64,000 nucleotides of DNA, from contig NZ_PPTQ01000005.1 in NCBI RefSeq assembly GCF_003340345.1, forward strand, positions 24,312 to 88,311, read 5' to 3'. This stretch comes from Paraeggerthella hongkongensis. Lineage in GTDB: Bacteria > Actinomycetota > Coriobacteriia > Coriobacteriales > Eggerthellaceae. A model generated the notes under the pieces. It saw only the letters and a program-made list of their open reading frames with translations. It did no database searches and was not told the DNA's origin. This document shows positions 1 to 8,430 of the stretch, one piece after another (positions within the stretch are counted from its first letter, which is position 1; each line of letters begins with the position of its first letter). The translations under genes and the position numbers were made by a program.

Positions 1-1072
1 TGCGGGCTCCTCCACGATGCGCGGTGATCTCTACGCGGGCGGGCGGTTCCTGCGAAGGCTCGAACAGGCCGTGGGAAGTTATGTACGAAGTCGAGGATGC
101 AAACGCGATCAGGACGAGCGCTGCTGCCGTTGCCCTCTTGGCAAACGGCGTGCGCCCGGTTGGGCCCGATGGCTCGAAGCGGTAGTCGACGGGGAGGTTC
201 TTTTTGTCGGTGAGTTCGTAGAATGTGCAGCTCAGCGCAGCGTAGCTGAACGGGGTGAGCAGGCATTGCGTGATTATCAAGAACCCGAGCGAAATGACGG
301 CAAGCCCTATCGAGGCAACCGGGGAGGCGTCTCCCTCGATTAGCACCGTTAGCGTGAATATCCCAATGAGCGCTACCGCCGCCGCTTCTGCGGCGAACAG
401 GCCGACAAGCGCCAAGATGCGGCGAGCCAGCATCCAGCGAGCGCCGTGCAGCAGGCGCTTGCTCGAAACGCGCGCCTGCATCCAGTCCTCGTTGCGCAGC
501 GTGAAGAAGTGCACGCCGAACGCAAGGAAGAAAGCGTGGATGTACAGGGCAACGAACAACGCGATCAACGCGCAGGAAAGCACGTTGTTTTCCCAGATGA
601 AGTCCATGATGAATTCGGGAGGCCTGAAATCGGTCAAGACCGACGAGGTCACGGCCAGGTTCGTGAGCGGAACAAGCAGCAGCACGAAGGGGATCAGCAG
701 CCAGTTGCGTGGATGGACGATGCGCACGGCTTGCTCGAACGTGCGGTTCGCCAGCTCGCGCACCCCAATCTTTCGCCGCATCCTTCCGGCCTGCATCAGC
801 AGCACGAGCGCGCACATTTCGAACAGCGATCCCAGGCTTAGCAAGAGTATGGCGAACAAGGCGCACGGCCAGGTTACGGGGCTGCCAAGGAATGTCGCCA
901 GATTCGCGTCGCACAGGTAGGAAAGGCCGGCGGCGTACAGCGCGAAGTCTATGAGCCCTAAACTGAGCGGCACGAACAAAATGGCGAATGCAATCTGGAA
1001 TCCTGCTTCGAACAGGAAAACGGTTCGCAGGTTGTACGCGAACAGCCTCCAGGTGCTGCGAATGAAGTTCAT
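1..1072 (-). CDS. glycerophosphodiester phosphodiesterase with N-terminal membrane domain (partial)
   Basis: The reverse strand is open from an ATG at 1072 to the left edge of the window, so the C-terminal catalytic part is missing. About 320 residues of hydrophobic, multi-spanning sequence come first, starting MNFIRSTWRLFAYN. The frame then enters VEITAHRGGAR, the AHRG motif that opens glycerophosphodiesterase catalytic domains. A membrane domain followed by a GDPD domain is a known architecture. Such enzymes release sn-glycerol-3-phosphate from glycerophosphodiesters or lipoteichoic-acid-type polymers at the membrane. The family call rests on the architecture and this one motif; the metal ligands lie outside the window. 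Confidence 0.8.
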   Translation of the reverse strand, partial: MNFIRSTWRLFAYNLRTVFLFEAGFQIAFAILFVPLSLGLIDFALYAAGLSYLCDANLATFLGSPVTWPCALFAILLLSLGSLFEMCALVLLMQAGRMRRKIGVRELANRTFEQAVRIVHPRNWLLIPFVLLLVPLTNLAVTSSVLTDFRPPEFIMDFIWENNVLSCALIALFVALYIHAFFLAFGVHFFTLRNEDWMQARVSSKRLLHGARWMLARRILALVGLFAAEAAAVALIGIFTLTVLIEGDASPVASIGLAVISLGFLIITQCLLTPFSYAALSCTFYELTDKKNLPVDYRFEPSGPTGRTPFAKRATAAALVLIAFASSTSYITSHGLFEPSQEPPARVEITAHRGGAR

Positions 1073-1361
1073 GAGTCTCCTTGGAAAGCGGCGAGATCGC
1101 CGTACGCTTTAGCTCCTTGTTGGACTCATGATACCAGGTTGGTTGCGGGGACGCCTTGAGGGAGCGGGCGACGGACGGGGTGTGGGCAAAGGCTTCGAAG
1201 CGCATCGCCGCCCGCGCGAGCAAGCCGTTTGCGGCAGTGGAGGAGCGGACGCCAAGGGCGACGGCAACGGTTTCGTAAACTGTAATCAACAAAGTATCAA
1301 TTGGGCGTACACTAAGGTCGTCCATCGGACCCTCTTGGAAACCTCTCGAAAGAAGGCGCTC

Positions 1362-1910
1362 ATGAGCATCTACGATTTCACCGTGAAAGACCAGCAGGGC
1401 AACGCCGTTTCGCTTGCCGATTACCGCGGACGCGTCCTGCTTATTGTGAACACCGCCACCGAATGCGGCTTTACGCCGACGTATGCCCAGCTCGAAGAAC
1501 TGTATCGCGTCCTGCGCGAGCGCGGGCTGGACGTTTTGGACTTTCCGTGCGACCAGTTCGGCCATCAGGCTCCGGGAACGAATGAGGAGATCGCGGCGTT
1601 TTGCACCTCCCGCTTCGGCGTGACGTTTCCTCAGTTCGCGAAGATCGAGGTCAACGGCGAAGGAGCTGACCCGCTGTTCGCGTACCTGCAAGAGCAAAAG
1701 GGCTTCGAGGGGTTCGACCAGGGCCATGAGCTGACGCCTGTTCTGGAGGACCTGCTGGCAAAGGCCGATCCCGGATACGCCCAGAAGCCCTCCATCAAGT
1801 GGAACTTCACCAAGTTCCTGGTCGATCGCGACGGGAACGTCGTTCGCCGCTTCGAGCCCACGGCAAGCATTCCCGATGCGGTCGCGCCCGCCGTGGAAGA
1901 GCTGCTGTAG
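1362..1910 (+). CDS. glutathione peroxidase-family thiol peroxidase
   Basis: 182 residues, the usual length for a bacterial GPx. The peroxidatic site is a cysteine (Cys35 in NTATECGFTP), not selenocysteine. FPCDQFGHQ at 61-69 corresponds to the family FPCNQFG motif with Asp for Asn, and WNFTKFLVDRDG near residue 147 carries the conserved Trp and Asn. Enzymes of this type usually reduce peroxides with thioredoxin. The open frame extends upstream to 1128, but the ATG at 1362 has an AGAAAGGAAG-like purine tract upstream and matches the family N-terminus. It is monocistronic and ends at a good terminator. Confidence 0.92.
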   Translation: MSIYDFTVKDQQGNAVSLADYRGRVLLIVNTATECGFTPTYAQLEELYRVLRERGLDVLDFPCDQFGHQAPGTNEEIAAFCTSRFGVTFPQFAKIEVNGEGADPLFAYLQEQKGFEGFDQGHELTPVLEDLLAKADPGYAQKPSIKWNFTKFLVDRDGNVVRRFEPTASIPDAVAPAVEELL

Positions 1911-1939
1911 TCGGTTGCGGGCCAAGTTGCTTTCCGACT

Positions 1940-1972
1940 GGGGTGCCGAGCAACGCTTGGGCACCCCGTTTT
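1940..1972 (+). terminator. intrinsic terminator after the peroxidase gene
   Basis: GGGGTGCC and GGCACCCC form an 8-bp stem around an 11-12 nt loop, followed by GTTTT. It lies between convergent genes. Confidence 0.75.
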
Positions 1973-1986
1973 GCACCTGCGCGCCT

Positions 1987-3051
1987 TTACGCCTCCAGTT
2001 TGAGGTCGCCGTCCTTGATGAGCCCCGCTTTTCTCATGCCGGTGCATATTCCCCAGCTGAGAAGGGCGGGCAGGATGAAGCAGATCAGCGCTAGCCCCAG
2101 CCAGTCGAGGGGCCCGGCTGCCGGTGCGCCCGCCATGGCGTCTGCAACCCATCCCGCGTACACGCCGATGGGGCCTACCAGCCCGCACGTTCCCATGCCC
2201 GATGCGATTGCGCTGCCGTTTTGCTGGAGTTGAAAGACGCAGGTGGCGATGGGGCCGGTAATGGCCGATGCCAGAATGGGCGGCAGCCAGATGATCGGCT
2301 TGCGCACGATGTTGCCCATTTGCAGCATAGACGTGCCCAGGCCTTGCGACACCAATCCGCCCCAGCTGTTCTCTTTGAAGCTCATGACGGCGAACCCCAC
2401 CATCTGGGCGCAGCATCCAGCTACGGCCGCGCCGCCTGCCAGCCCCGTCAAGCTGAGGGCGGCGCAGATGGCGGCCGACGAGATGGGCAGCGTCAAGGCG
2501 ATGCCGATGACCACCGACACGATGACGCCCATGAAGAACGGCTGCAACTCGGTTGCCCACATGATGAACCCGCCCACGGACGACGCCAGGGCGCCGATGG
2601 CCGGGGCGACGGCGATCGACAGCCCGCAGCCCGCCAGGATGGTGACGGCGGGCGTTGCCAGGATGTCGACCTTCGTCTCCTTCGACACGGCCTTGCCGCA
2701 CTCCGATGCCACGATGGCAACCACCAGCACGGCCAGCGGTCCGCCCGCGCCGCCCGCAGCGTTCGCGGCGTAGCCCACGGCGGCAAGCGAGAACAGAACG
2801 AGCGGCGGCGTTTTCAGGGCGTACCCGATGGCGATGGCCATGGCGGGCCCGGCAACGCTTTTGGCGAAGCCGCCTACCTCGTTGAAGAACGCGATTCCCG
2901 TAAGGTCTCCCACGGTGGCGAGGATGGTTCCGATCAAAAGCGAGGCGAACAAGCCTTGCGCCATGGCCGACAGCGCGTCGATAGCGTAGCGCTGCGGCGA
3001 GATCTCGATGTCCTTGCGCGCGAGAAAGGAAGCAAAGGCTCCTTGCGACAT
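1987..3051 (-). CDS. PTS EIIC-like membrane permease (PTS_EIIC_2 type)
   Basis: 354 residues, rich in Gly and Ala, with about ten hydrophobic segments. It starts MSQGAFASFLARKDI after a CAGGGGG Shine-Dalgarno. The Gly-rich loops (AANAAGGAGGP, GTCGLVGPIGVYAGW) and the C-terminal WLGLALICFILPALLSWGI segment fit the stand-alone PTS_EIIC_2 family. No EIIA, EIIB, HPr or EI gene is nearby, so phosphotransfer-coupled uptake is not established and it may work as a secondary transporter. The substrate is unknown. A longer open frame reaches upstream to 3552 but only as a shadow of the next gene. Confidence 0.75.
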   Translation of the reverse strand: MSQGAFASFLARKDIEISPQRYAIDALSAMAQGLFASLLIGTILATVGDLTGIAFFNEVGGFAKSVAGPAMAIAIGYALKTPPLVLFSLAAVGYAANAAGGAGGPLAVLVVAIVASECGKAVSKETKVDILATPAVTILAGCGLSIAVAPAIGALASSVGGFIMWATELQPFFMGVIVSVVIGIALTLPISSAAICAALSLTGLAGGAAVAGCCAQMVGFAVMSFKENSWGGLVSQGLGTSMLQMGNIVRKPIIWLPPILASAITGPIATCVFQLQQNGSAIASGMGTCGLVGPIGVYAGWVADAMAGAPAAGPLDWLGLALICFILPALLSWGICTGMRKAGLIKDGDLKLEA

Positions 3052-3145
3052 GATAATCCCCCTGATTGTCGAGCGGTTTCGTGGAACTGTACCCGTTCGA
3101 TCTCTCAGGGGGAATGCTCGGCGGCGTTTTTTCGGCGAGGAGCGC

Positions 3146-3958
3146 TTACCGTGCGCGGTCGTCCAGCCATTCGATGGCGTCGCGGATAACGCGGTCGCGC
3201 TTGAACTCGTTGAATATCTCGTGGTAGAGGCCGGCGTAGATGCGCAAAGACTTGTCCGTGGCCGACACCTCCTCGTACATGTCGATGCTGTCTTGCGGGC
3301 TGACCAGGCCGTCATCGCCGCCGTGCAGCAAAAGCACCGGGTCGGAGAAATCCGCAGCGTGCTCGCGGAGCCATACGTGGCCGTCGTGCACGGCGCGCAG
3401 CAGCGCAACGGAGAACTCTTTGACGACGAACGGATCGGCCAGGTACGCTTCGCCCACGGCGGGGTCCGAGCATACGCCGTCGCCCAGCTCGTTGGGGAGG
3501 TAGGTTTGCGGGTCGAGCCCCTGCTCGACCACGCCCGCTGCCAAGCCGGCATGATCGCGGGTCCAGGCTCCCGACAGCACGTAGCCGTCCAGCTTCCCGG
3601 GGTACGTCGTTGCGTAGCTGGCTGCGCCGAACCCGCCCATGGAATGCCCGATCATGAACAGCGGCAGGTCGGGGAAGTGCGCGCGAGCCTCTTCCACGAA
3701 CAGATCCGTGTCGGCCACGATCTGCTGGCGGTTGTCGTACCAGACCGCTTTGCCCATCGACCGGCCATGCCCGCGATGGTCGAAGCGCACCACGGCGTAA
3801 CCGGCCGCCAGCAGCTGCTCCACCACGTAATCGTAGCGGCCGTAGTGCTCGCACAGGCCATGGACGATGACCGCGCACGCCTTCGGGTTTTCGGGCGCGT
3901 CGATGCGTCCGACCAGCAGGAATCCTTCTGCTGCCTTCTTCGTGAGTTCCTGGTGCAT
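3146..3958 (-). CDS. alpha/beta hydrolase, monoacylglycerol lipase-like
   Basis: 270 residues with the Hydrolase_4 (serine aminopeptidase S33) layout. The oxyanion region is IVHGLCEHYGRYDY (31-44), then RFDHRGHGRS (58-67). The nucleophile elbow GHSMGG puts Ser at 106, the acid is in LLHGGDDGLV and the His in LYHEIFNE. This is the pattern of monoacylglycerol lipases and lysophospholipases. It has no signal peptide, so it is probably cytosolic. It sits just upstream of the EIIC-like gene on the same strand. Confidence 0.88.
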   Translation of the reverse strand: MHQELTKKAAEGFLLVGRIDAPENPKACAVIVHGLCEHYGRYDYVVEQLLAAGYAVVRFDHRGHGRSMGKAVWYDNRQQIVADTDLFVEEARAHFPDLPLFMIGHSMGGFGAASYATTYPGKLDGYVLSGAWTRDHAGLAAGVVEQGLDPQTYLPNELGDGVCSDPAVGEAYLADPFVVKEFSVALLRAVHDGHVWLREHAADFSDPVLLLHGGDDGLVSPQDSIDMYEEVSATDKSLRIYAGLYHEIFNEFKRDRVIRDAIEWLDDRAR

Positions 3959-4169
3959 GGGACCTTCTCTCTATCGGGTACGACGTTGGTTCCATTGTAG
4001 CGCGTTGCGCAGGGGGAAGCGGGGTCGGCTGCGCGGCGGCGGCGCTCGATGCGCAGACACGGGCGCATTGCGCATCCGCGCCTGCGTGCCGCGCGCGACC
4101 CGGCTTCCGGGCGCATCACGGGCCCGCGATGCACGCCATCCCCAACCGCCCGTGCTCCATGTGCGTTTC

Positions 4170-4345
4170 CTGCTCCCACGGGACCCGCGCCGCCGTTCGC
4201 GGATCCTGCGTCGTCCGCGAACCCCACGCCGTCTGCGAACCCCACGGACCTCGCGAGTCCTGCGTCGTCGTCCGCGAGCCCCGCGAACCCCACGTCGTCC
4301 GCGAACCCCACGGACCTCGCGAGCCCCGCGCCGTCGCCCGTTGCA
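4170..4345. repeat. degenerate GC-rich repeat tract
   Basis: The stretch 3959-4453 contains no convincing gene. Within it are reiterated blocks such as CGAACCCCACGGACCTCGCG, seen starting near 4236 and again near 4302, a 66-bp step, mixed with GTCCGCGA words. Both strands give low-complexity readings. The tract ends just before the metQNI leader promoter. Confidence 0.7.
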
Positions 4346-4363
4346 TCGATTCTTATTGGGGTC

Positions 4364-4391
4364 TTGACGGCGCGGATTCCTTCCCTATACT
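4364..4391 (+). promoter_or_regulatory. sigma-A-type promoter of the methionine importer leader
   Basis: TTGACG at 4364-4369 and TATACT at 4386-4391, separated by 16 bp. A transcript from about 4398 would include the leader peptide and the attenuator terminator before metQ. Confidence 0.75.
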
Positions 4392-4453
4392 GAACACCTA
4401 GTGATTTGCTGTAGTATTCGAATCGGCTTTTTGCACCCGGAAGGAGGTTGGCC

Positions 4454-4579
4454 ATGATAGCTGTTTTCTCGTACATGAACATGATGATGCCCCGCGCTCT
4501 GTCCATGCTGATGGGCATGCGTCCGCGCATGCGCATGTCGTGCTTCGAGAATTGTCGCAACGCTATCCTTGTTTCTTAG
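4454..4579 (+). CDS. Met-rich leader peptide of the metQNI operon
   Basis: 41 codons, too short for standard gene callers, with a near-perfect AAGGAGG Shine-Dalgarno 7 bp before the ATG. Ten codons are ATG, at peptide positions 1, 8, 10, 11, 12, 18, 20, 22, 26 and 28, including ATG-ATG-ATG. The second half is SCFENCRNAILVS. The stop lies 32 bp before a terminator hairpin, and the first downstream gene is the methionine-binding lipoprotein. A run of codons for the amino acid imported by the operon is the hallmark of leader-peptide attenuation: Met-tRNA shortage stalls the ribosome and disfavours the terminator. The mechanism is inferred; the ORF, its signals and its composition are seen directly. 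Confidence 0.85.
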   Translation: MIAVFSYMNMMMPRALSMLMGMRPRMRMSCFENCRNAILVS

Positions 4580-4610
4580 GGTGAACGTACATACCGTGTC
4601 GCGATTCTCG

Positions 4611-4632
4611 GAAGCCTCAGGCTTCTTTTTTT
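4611..4632 (+). terminator. attenuator terminator in the metQNI leader
   Basis: GAAGCC (4611-4616), loop TCA, GGCTTC (4620-4625), then seven T. It lies between the Met-rich leader peptide and metQ. A GGCTTT at about 4425 could pair with the 5' arm as a competing structure, but no antiterminator was folded. Confidence 0.85.
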
Positions 4633-4677
4633 ATGCCCGAACTCGGGTCGTCCTCCTGCAAAAGAAAGGTACTTGTC

Positions 4678-5514
4678 ATGAAATGCAAGCTTGTTGCTCT
4701 GCTCTCGATCGTTGCGAGCCTGTGCGCCGCGCTGCTCCTGTTTTCGGGCTGTTCGGCCCCTGGAACGGATGATTCCGGCGCGAAGTCGCTCAAAGTGGGC
4801 GTGGTCGCCGGTCCGTATCAAGATCTGTTTCGCGAAGCCGTCGAGCCGTCGTTGAGGGAACGGGGGTATTCCGTGAGCTACGTTGAGTTCTCGGATTACG
4901 TCCAGCCCAACAACGCCCTTGTCAACGGAGACATTTCGCTTAACGTGTTCCAACATTCCACGTATCTGAACAGCTTTGCCCAGCAGCATGGCCTTGATCT
5001 GGCCGCTCTCGCCGAAATTCCTACGGCGGCCATGGGCGTTTTCTCCAACAAGGTGGGTTCGCTCGACCAGTTGAGCGAAGGGGCGACGGTGGCCGTTCCC
5101 AATGATGACACCAACCTGTCGCGTTCGTTGCGCGTGTTGCAGCAGGCTGGTCTTGTCTTCCTTGATTCGGCGGTGGACCCCGCCAAGGCGACGGTCGACG
5201 ATATCGCGTCCAACCCCAAGAACATCGTTATCAAGCAGGTCAACGCCGAGATTCTGCCCACGGTGCTCGATAGCGTGGACGCAGCCGTGGTCAACGGCAA
5301 CTACGCCATCGGCGCGGGCCTCGACCTTGCCGACGCGGCTTACGTGGAGCAGCTTTCCGAGGGCTATTACAACGTGATCGCGGTGCGCGGAGAGGATGCT
5401 GCCGCTCCCTTTGCCCAGGACATCGTTGCCATTGTGAGCTCGGACGCCTTCCGACGCGCCATCGAGGACCCCAGCCGCCCCTTCTCCGCCTTCAGTAGGC
5501 CGAGCGGTTACTAA
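4678..5514 (+). CDS. metQ: methionine ABC transporter substrate-binding lipoprotein MetQ
   Basis: 278 residues. The ATG at 4678 follows AGAAAGG; an in-frame ATG at 4633 lies right against the terminator T-run and is less likely. The lipoprotein signal peptide ends LLLFSGC, making Cys22 or thereabouts the lipidated residue. The mature protein starts with the NlpA/MetQ pattern KVGVVAGPYQDLFREAV. DYVQPNNALVNGDISLNVFQH and AAVVNGNYA are characteristic family segments. It binds methionine outside the membrane for MetNI. It is first in a three-gene operon controlled by the upstream leader. Confidence 0.93.
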   Translation: MKCKLVALLSIVASLCAALLLFSGCSAPGTDDSGAKSLKVGVVAGPYQDLFREAVEPSLRERGYSVSYVEFSDYVQPNNALVNGDISLNVFQHSTYLNSFAQQHGLDLAALAEIPTAAMGVFSNKVGSLDQLSEGATVAVPNDDTNLSRSLRVLQQAGLVFLDSAVDPAKATVDDIASNPKNIVIKQVNAEILPTVLDSVDAAVVNGNYAIGAGLDLADAAYVEQLSEGYYNVIAVRGEDAAAPFAQDIVAIVSSDAFRRAIEDPSRPFSAFSRPSGY

Positions 5515-5540
5515 GAGGATTCGTCCACGTGAGGAGCATC

Positions 5541-6551
5541 ATGATCGAGTTGAAAAACGTGCGCGTCGAATTTCCCTCGGGGCAATCCAAGGCGCCGGCC
5601 GTTGACGGGGTGAGCCTGGCCGTGCGCGAAGGGGAGGTGCTCGGCATCGTCGGGTCGAGCGGCGCTGGGAAGTCCACCCTTGTCAGAACGATCAACCTGC
5701 TGCAAGCGCCCACCGCCGGGGAGGTGATCGTCGATGGCGTTTCCATCGTGGGGCAAAAGGGCAGGCAGCTGCGCGAAACCCGCGCGGGCATCGGCATGAT
5801 CTTCCAGCACTTCAATCTGTGGAACGCGAAGACCGTCGGCCAAAACGTTGCGTTTCCGCTCAAGCAGGCCGGGTGGAGCAAGCGGCAGACGGACGAGCGC
5901 GTTGACGAGGTGCTGAGGTTCGTGAACCTGCTGGACAAGAAGGACGTCTACCCGCGCACGCTCAGCGGTGGGCAGAAGCAGCGCGTGGCGATCGCGCGGG
6001 CGCTTGCCCCCAGCTCGCGCATCCTGCTGTGCGACGAGCCTACGAGCGCGCTCGACCTGGAGACCACCGCATCGGTCCTGGACGTGCTCAGGCGCGCGAA
6101 CGAGGAGCTAGGCGTCACCATGGTGGTCATCACGCACGAGCTGGACGTGGTGAAGCGCATCTGCCATCGGGTGGCGGTTATGGGCAAGGGCCGCATCGTG
6201 GAGCATGGCAACACGTTCGACGTGCTTTCGAATCCCCAGTCGGAGGTGGCGAAGGGCCTTGTCGAGCAAACGCAGCGCTTCGACCTGCCTGAAGAGGTGC
6301 TGCAGCAAAGCGGAGCGCTGTTCAAATTAACGTACGCGGGCCCTGCCGCAACCGAGCCGGTTCTGTTCGAAGCGGGGTCTTCGTTCGACGTGACGATATC
6401 GATCGTGCACGGGCGGATAGAGTACCTTGCCCAACAGCCTTACGGGATTCTGTACGTGCTGGTGAACGGCGAGCCTGCGGAAATAGAGAAAGTCGCGGCG
6501 CACTTGAGGGCGCGCGTGGAACGTTTGGAGGTGGTGCGCCATGCTGGATAA
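5541..6551 (+). CDS. metN: methionine ABC transporter ATP-binding protein MetN
   Basis: 336 residues from the ATG at 5541 (GAGGAG just upstream); an in-frame GTG at 5529 is an alternative start. Walker A is GSSGAGKST, the ABC signature LSGGQKQRVAIARAL, Walker B ILLCDEPTSALD, and the switch His lies in VVITHELD. The C-terminal 80-100 residues form the NIL-type domain that senses methionine and inhibits transport in characterised MetN proteins. The 3' end overlaps the metI start by 11 bp, indicating translational coupling. Confidence 0.94.
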   Translation: MIELKNVRVEFPSGQSKAPAVDGVSLAVREGEVLGIVGSSGAGKSTLVRTINLLQAPTAGEVIVDGVSIVGQKGRQLRETRAGIGMIFQHFNLWNAKTVGQNVAFPLKQAGWSKRQTDERVDEVLRFVNLLDKKDVYPRTLSGGQKQRVAIARALAPSSRILLCDEPTSALDLETTASVLDVLRRANEELGVTMVVITHELDVVKRICHRVAVMGKGRIVEHGNTFDVLSNPQSEVAKGLVEQTQRFDLPEEVLQQSGALFKLTYAGPAATEPVLFEAGSSFDVTISIVHGRIEYLAQQPYGILYVLVNGEPAEIEKVAAHLRARVERLEVVRHAG

Positions 6552-7206
6552 CATCGTGCGAATTGCGCCGGAGCTTGGCGTTGCGCTGAGTCAGACCGCG
6601 TTCATGTGCTCGGTTGCGCTGGCGGCCGCCGTGGTGGTCGGGGGCGCGTTGGGAATTCTTCTGTACGTCACCGGCACGCGCTTGTTCGTGAAGAACGTCT
6701 GGGTCAACAGGCTGGTGGGGGCCGTGCTGAACGTGGTGCGCTCCATTCCGTTTCTCATCCTGCTCATCTTCTTGCTGCCGCTGTCGTCTTTGATCGTGGG
6801 CACGAAGATCGGCAGCGAGGCCGTGGTGGTTCCCCTGTCCATTGCCGCGATCGCGTTTTTCGCGCGGCTGTCGGAAACCTCGTTCGCGGAGGTTGACCGG
6901 GGTATGCTGGAGGCCGCGTTCGCCGCCGGCGCCAGCAAAACCGCGGTCGTGCTGTTTGTGCTGCTGCCAGAGGCGCGTATTCCGCTGATCAAGGGCATTA
7001 CCATCACGGCCATTTCCATCCTGGGCTTTTCCGCGATGGCCGGCATCGTGGGCGGCGGGGGCCTGGGCGATCTGGCGTACCGGTACGGCTACCAGCGCTA
7101 TCAGGCCGATGTCATGGTGTCGTGCATTGCGGTGCTGATCGTGCTTGTACAGGCGATACAGTTTTTGGGCGACGCGTGGGTTGCCCGAGCTCAGAAGATG
7201 CGCTAG
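6541..7206 (+). CDS. metI: methionine ABC transporter permease MetI
   Basis: 221 residues with five to six membrane segments. The EAA-type cytoplasmic loop reads EVDRGMLEAAFAAGASKTAVVLFVLLPEA, matching the MetI subfamily coupling helix. The C-terminus has GGGGLGDLAYRYGYQRY, also typical. It is last in metQNI. Confidence 0.94.
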   Translation: MLDNIVRIAPELGVALSQTAFMCSVALAAAVVVGGALGILLYVTGTRLFVKNVWVNRLVGAVLNVVRSIPFLILLIFLLPLSSLIVGTKIGSEAVVVPLSIAAIAFFARLSETSFAEVDRGMLEAAFAAGASKTAVVLFVLLPEARIPLIKGITITAISILGFSAMAGIVGGGGLGDLAYRYGYQRYQADVMVSCIAVLIVLVQAIQFLGDAWVARAQKMR

Positions 7207-7273
7207 CCTCGCGCGCAGCCTGTCAGCAGCGCTAGCGCCCGTGCGCAGCCTGTCGGCCGCGCTAGCGTTCGCG

Positions 7274-7320
7274 CGCAACCCGCCGACTTGCGTTTTGTGA
7301 GCGATGGTTGGCGGGTTGCG
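7274..7320 (+). terminator. long-loop inverted repeat after metI, possible terminator
   Basis: CGCAACCCGCC (7274-7284) and GGCGGGTTGCG (7310-7320) are perfect 11-bp inverted arms around a 25-nt loop, followed by TTTGCC. The preceding 7210-7272 holds two near copies of a GCGCAGCCTGTC...GCTAGCG unit. The T-run is weak, so this may stabilise rather than terminate. Confidence 0.5.
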
Positions 7321-7409
7321 TTTGCCATCGGGCTCGTCATGCCTGACAATGGAGACCGGTTGAAACGCCGTTGCGCACCGAGGCGCCGGCACGACGAAAG
7401 GGGAGTTGC

Positions 7410-7535
7410 ATGGAGCTTGCGTATGGCTGCCTGGCCTGTACGGGAGACAATCCGCTACCGTTCATCGTGGGCGGCGTGGTGGCGCTCGCGCTTGTCGTGC
7501 TGGTGGTGGCGTTCGTTCTTATGCGTCGAAAGTAG
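7410..7535 (+). CDS. 41-residue membrane peptide with a LAXTG-like tail
   Basis: An ATG at 7410 follows AAAGGGGAG at good spacing and the frame stops at 7535, 11 bp before rsmI. After MELAYGC comes LACTGDNPLP, one hydrophobic helix of about 22 residues (FIVGGVVALALVVLVVAFVL) and MRRK. That order (LxxTG-like motif, hydrophobic helix, basic tail) is the layout of a sortase sorting signal, but here it makes up nearly the whole protein. No Sec signal precedes it, so sorting is speculative; it may simply be a small single-pass membrane protein. Confidence 0.6.
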   Translation: MELAYGCLACTGDNPLPFIVGGVVALALVVLVVAFVLMRRK

Positions 7536-7546
7536 CGGGGTAGCCA

Positions 7547-8422
7547 GTGGAATCTTGTGCAGCCGGAACTCGCGCAGCTGGAAAGCTGGTTATATGCCCG
7601 ACGCCTATCGGCAACTTGGGGGACATGCCGCAGCGTGCGCTTGCGGCCTTGCAGTCCGCCGATGCGGTATGTGCCGAAGACACGCGCGTCACGGGCAGGC
7701 TTTTGGCGGCGTATCGCATCGAGAAGCGTATCGAGCGCCTTGACGAAGCGCTCATGGGCGAGCGCGCGTCGGCCATCGTCGATCGCGTGGCGGCCGGAGA
7801 GGTGATCGCGTACTGCTCCGATGCCGGCATGCCCGGCGTGTCGGATCCCGGCTTGCGTTTGGTGCGCGCCGCGCATGAGGCCGGTGTGCCCGTGGAGGTG
7901 CTGCCCGGTCCGACTGCTGCGGCTACGGCGTACGTGGCCAGCGGCAGCACGAACCCGCGGTTCTATTTCGGCGGCTTCTTCCCGCGCAAGGATGCGGAGC
8001 GCCGCGCCACGCTGGAGTCGTTGCGTGCCCTCGACGCCGCGCTCATCTTCTACGAAAGCCCTAATCGTCTGGTCAGCGCACTTGAATCGCTTGCCGAGGC
8101 GTACCCTTACCGCGAGGGCGCCGTATGCCGCGAGTTGACGAAGTTGCACGAGGAAGTGGCGCGCGACTCCCTGTCGCGCCTGCGCGACATGTTTGCCGCT
8201 CGCGCGGAAGGCGGCGGCATCAAGGGCGAGATCGTGCTGGTGATCGATGGTCCCAGCGTGGCGGAGGGCGCTGCGGCCGAGGAAGACGCCGAGTCTGCCG
8301 CTCGCACTCGAGCGGCGGAGCTGAAGGCTGCTGGCGCGCGCAACAAGGACGTAGCTCGCACCATAGCCGACGAGTTCGGCATTGCGCGCAACGCGGCCTA
8401 CGACATCGCGCTCGAGGCGTAG
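7547..8422 (+). CDS. rsmI: 16S rRNA (cytidine(1402)-2'-O)-methyltransferase RsmI
   Basis: 291 residues from a GTG start. LVICPTPIGNLGDMPQRALAAL, AVCAEDTR, IAYCSDAGMPGVSDPG, PGPTAAATAYVASG and FYESPNRL are signature blocks of the SAM-dependent tetrapyrrole-methylase fold used by RsmI. It methylates the ribose of C1402 in 16S rRNA. The C-terminal 60 residues (ARTRAAELKAAGARNKDVARTIADEFGIARNAAYDIAL) form the small helical domain typical of Actinobacterial and Firmicute RsmI. It overlaps nothing and is followed 8 bp later by the metallopeptidase gene. Confidence 0.93.
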   Translation: MESCAAGTRAAGKLVICPTPIGNLGDMPQRALAALQSADAVCAEDTRVTGRLLAAYRIEKRIERLDEALMGERASAIVDRVAAGEVIAYCSDAGMPGVSDPGLRLVRAAHEAGVPVEVLPGPTAAATAYVASGSTNPRFYFGGFFPRKDAERRATLESLRALDAALIFYESPNRLVSALESLAEAYPYREGAVCRELTKLHEEVARDSLSRLRDMFAARAEGGGIKGEIVLVIDGPSVAEGAAAEEDAESAARTRAAELKAAGARNKDVARTIADEFGIARNAAYDIALEA

Positions 8423-8430
8423 GGAGCCGC

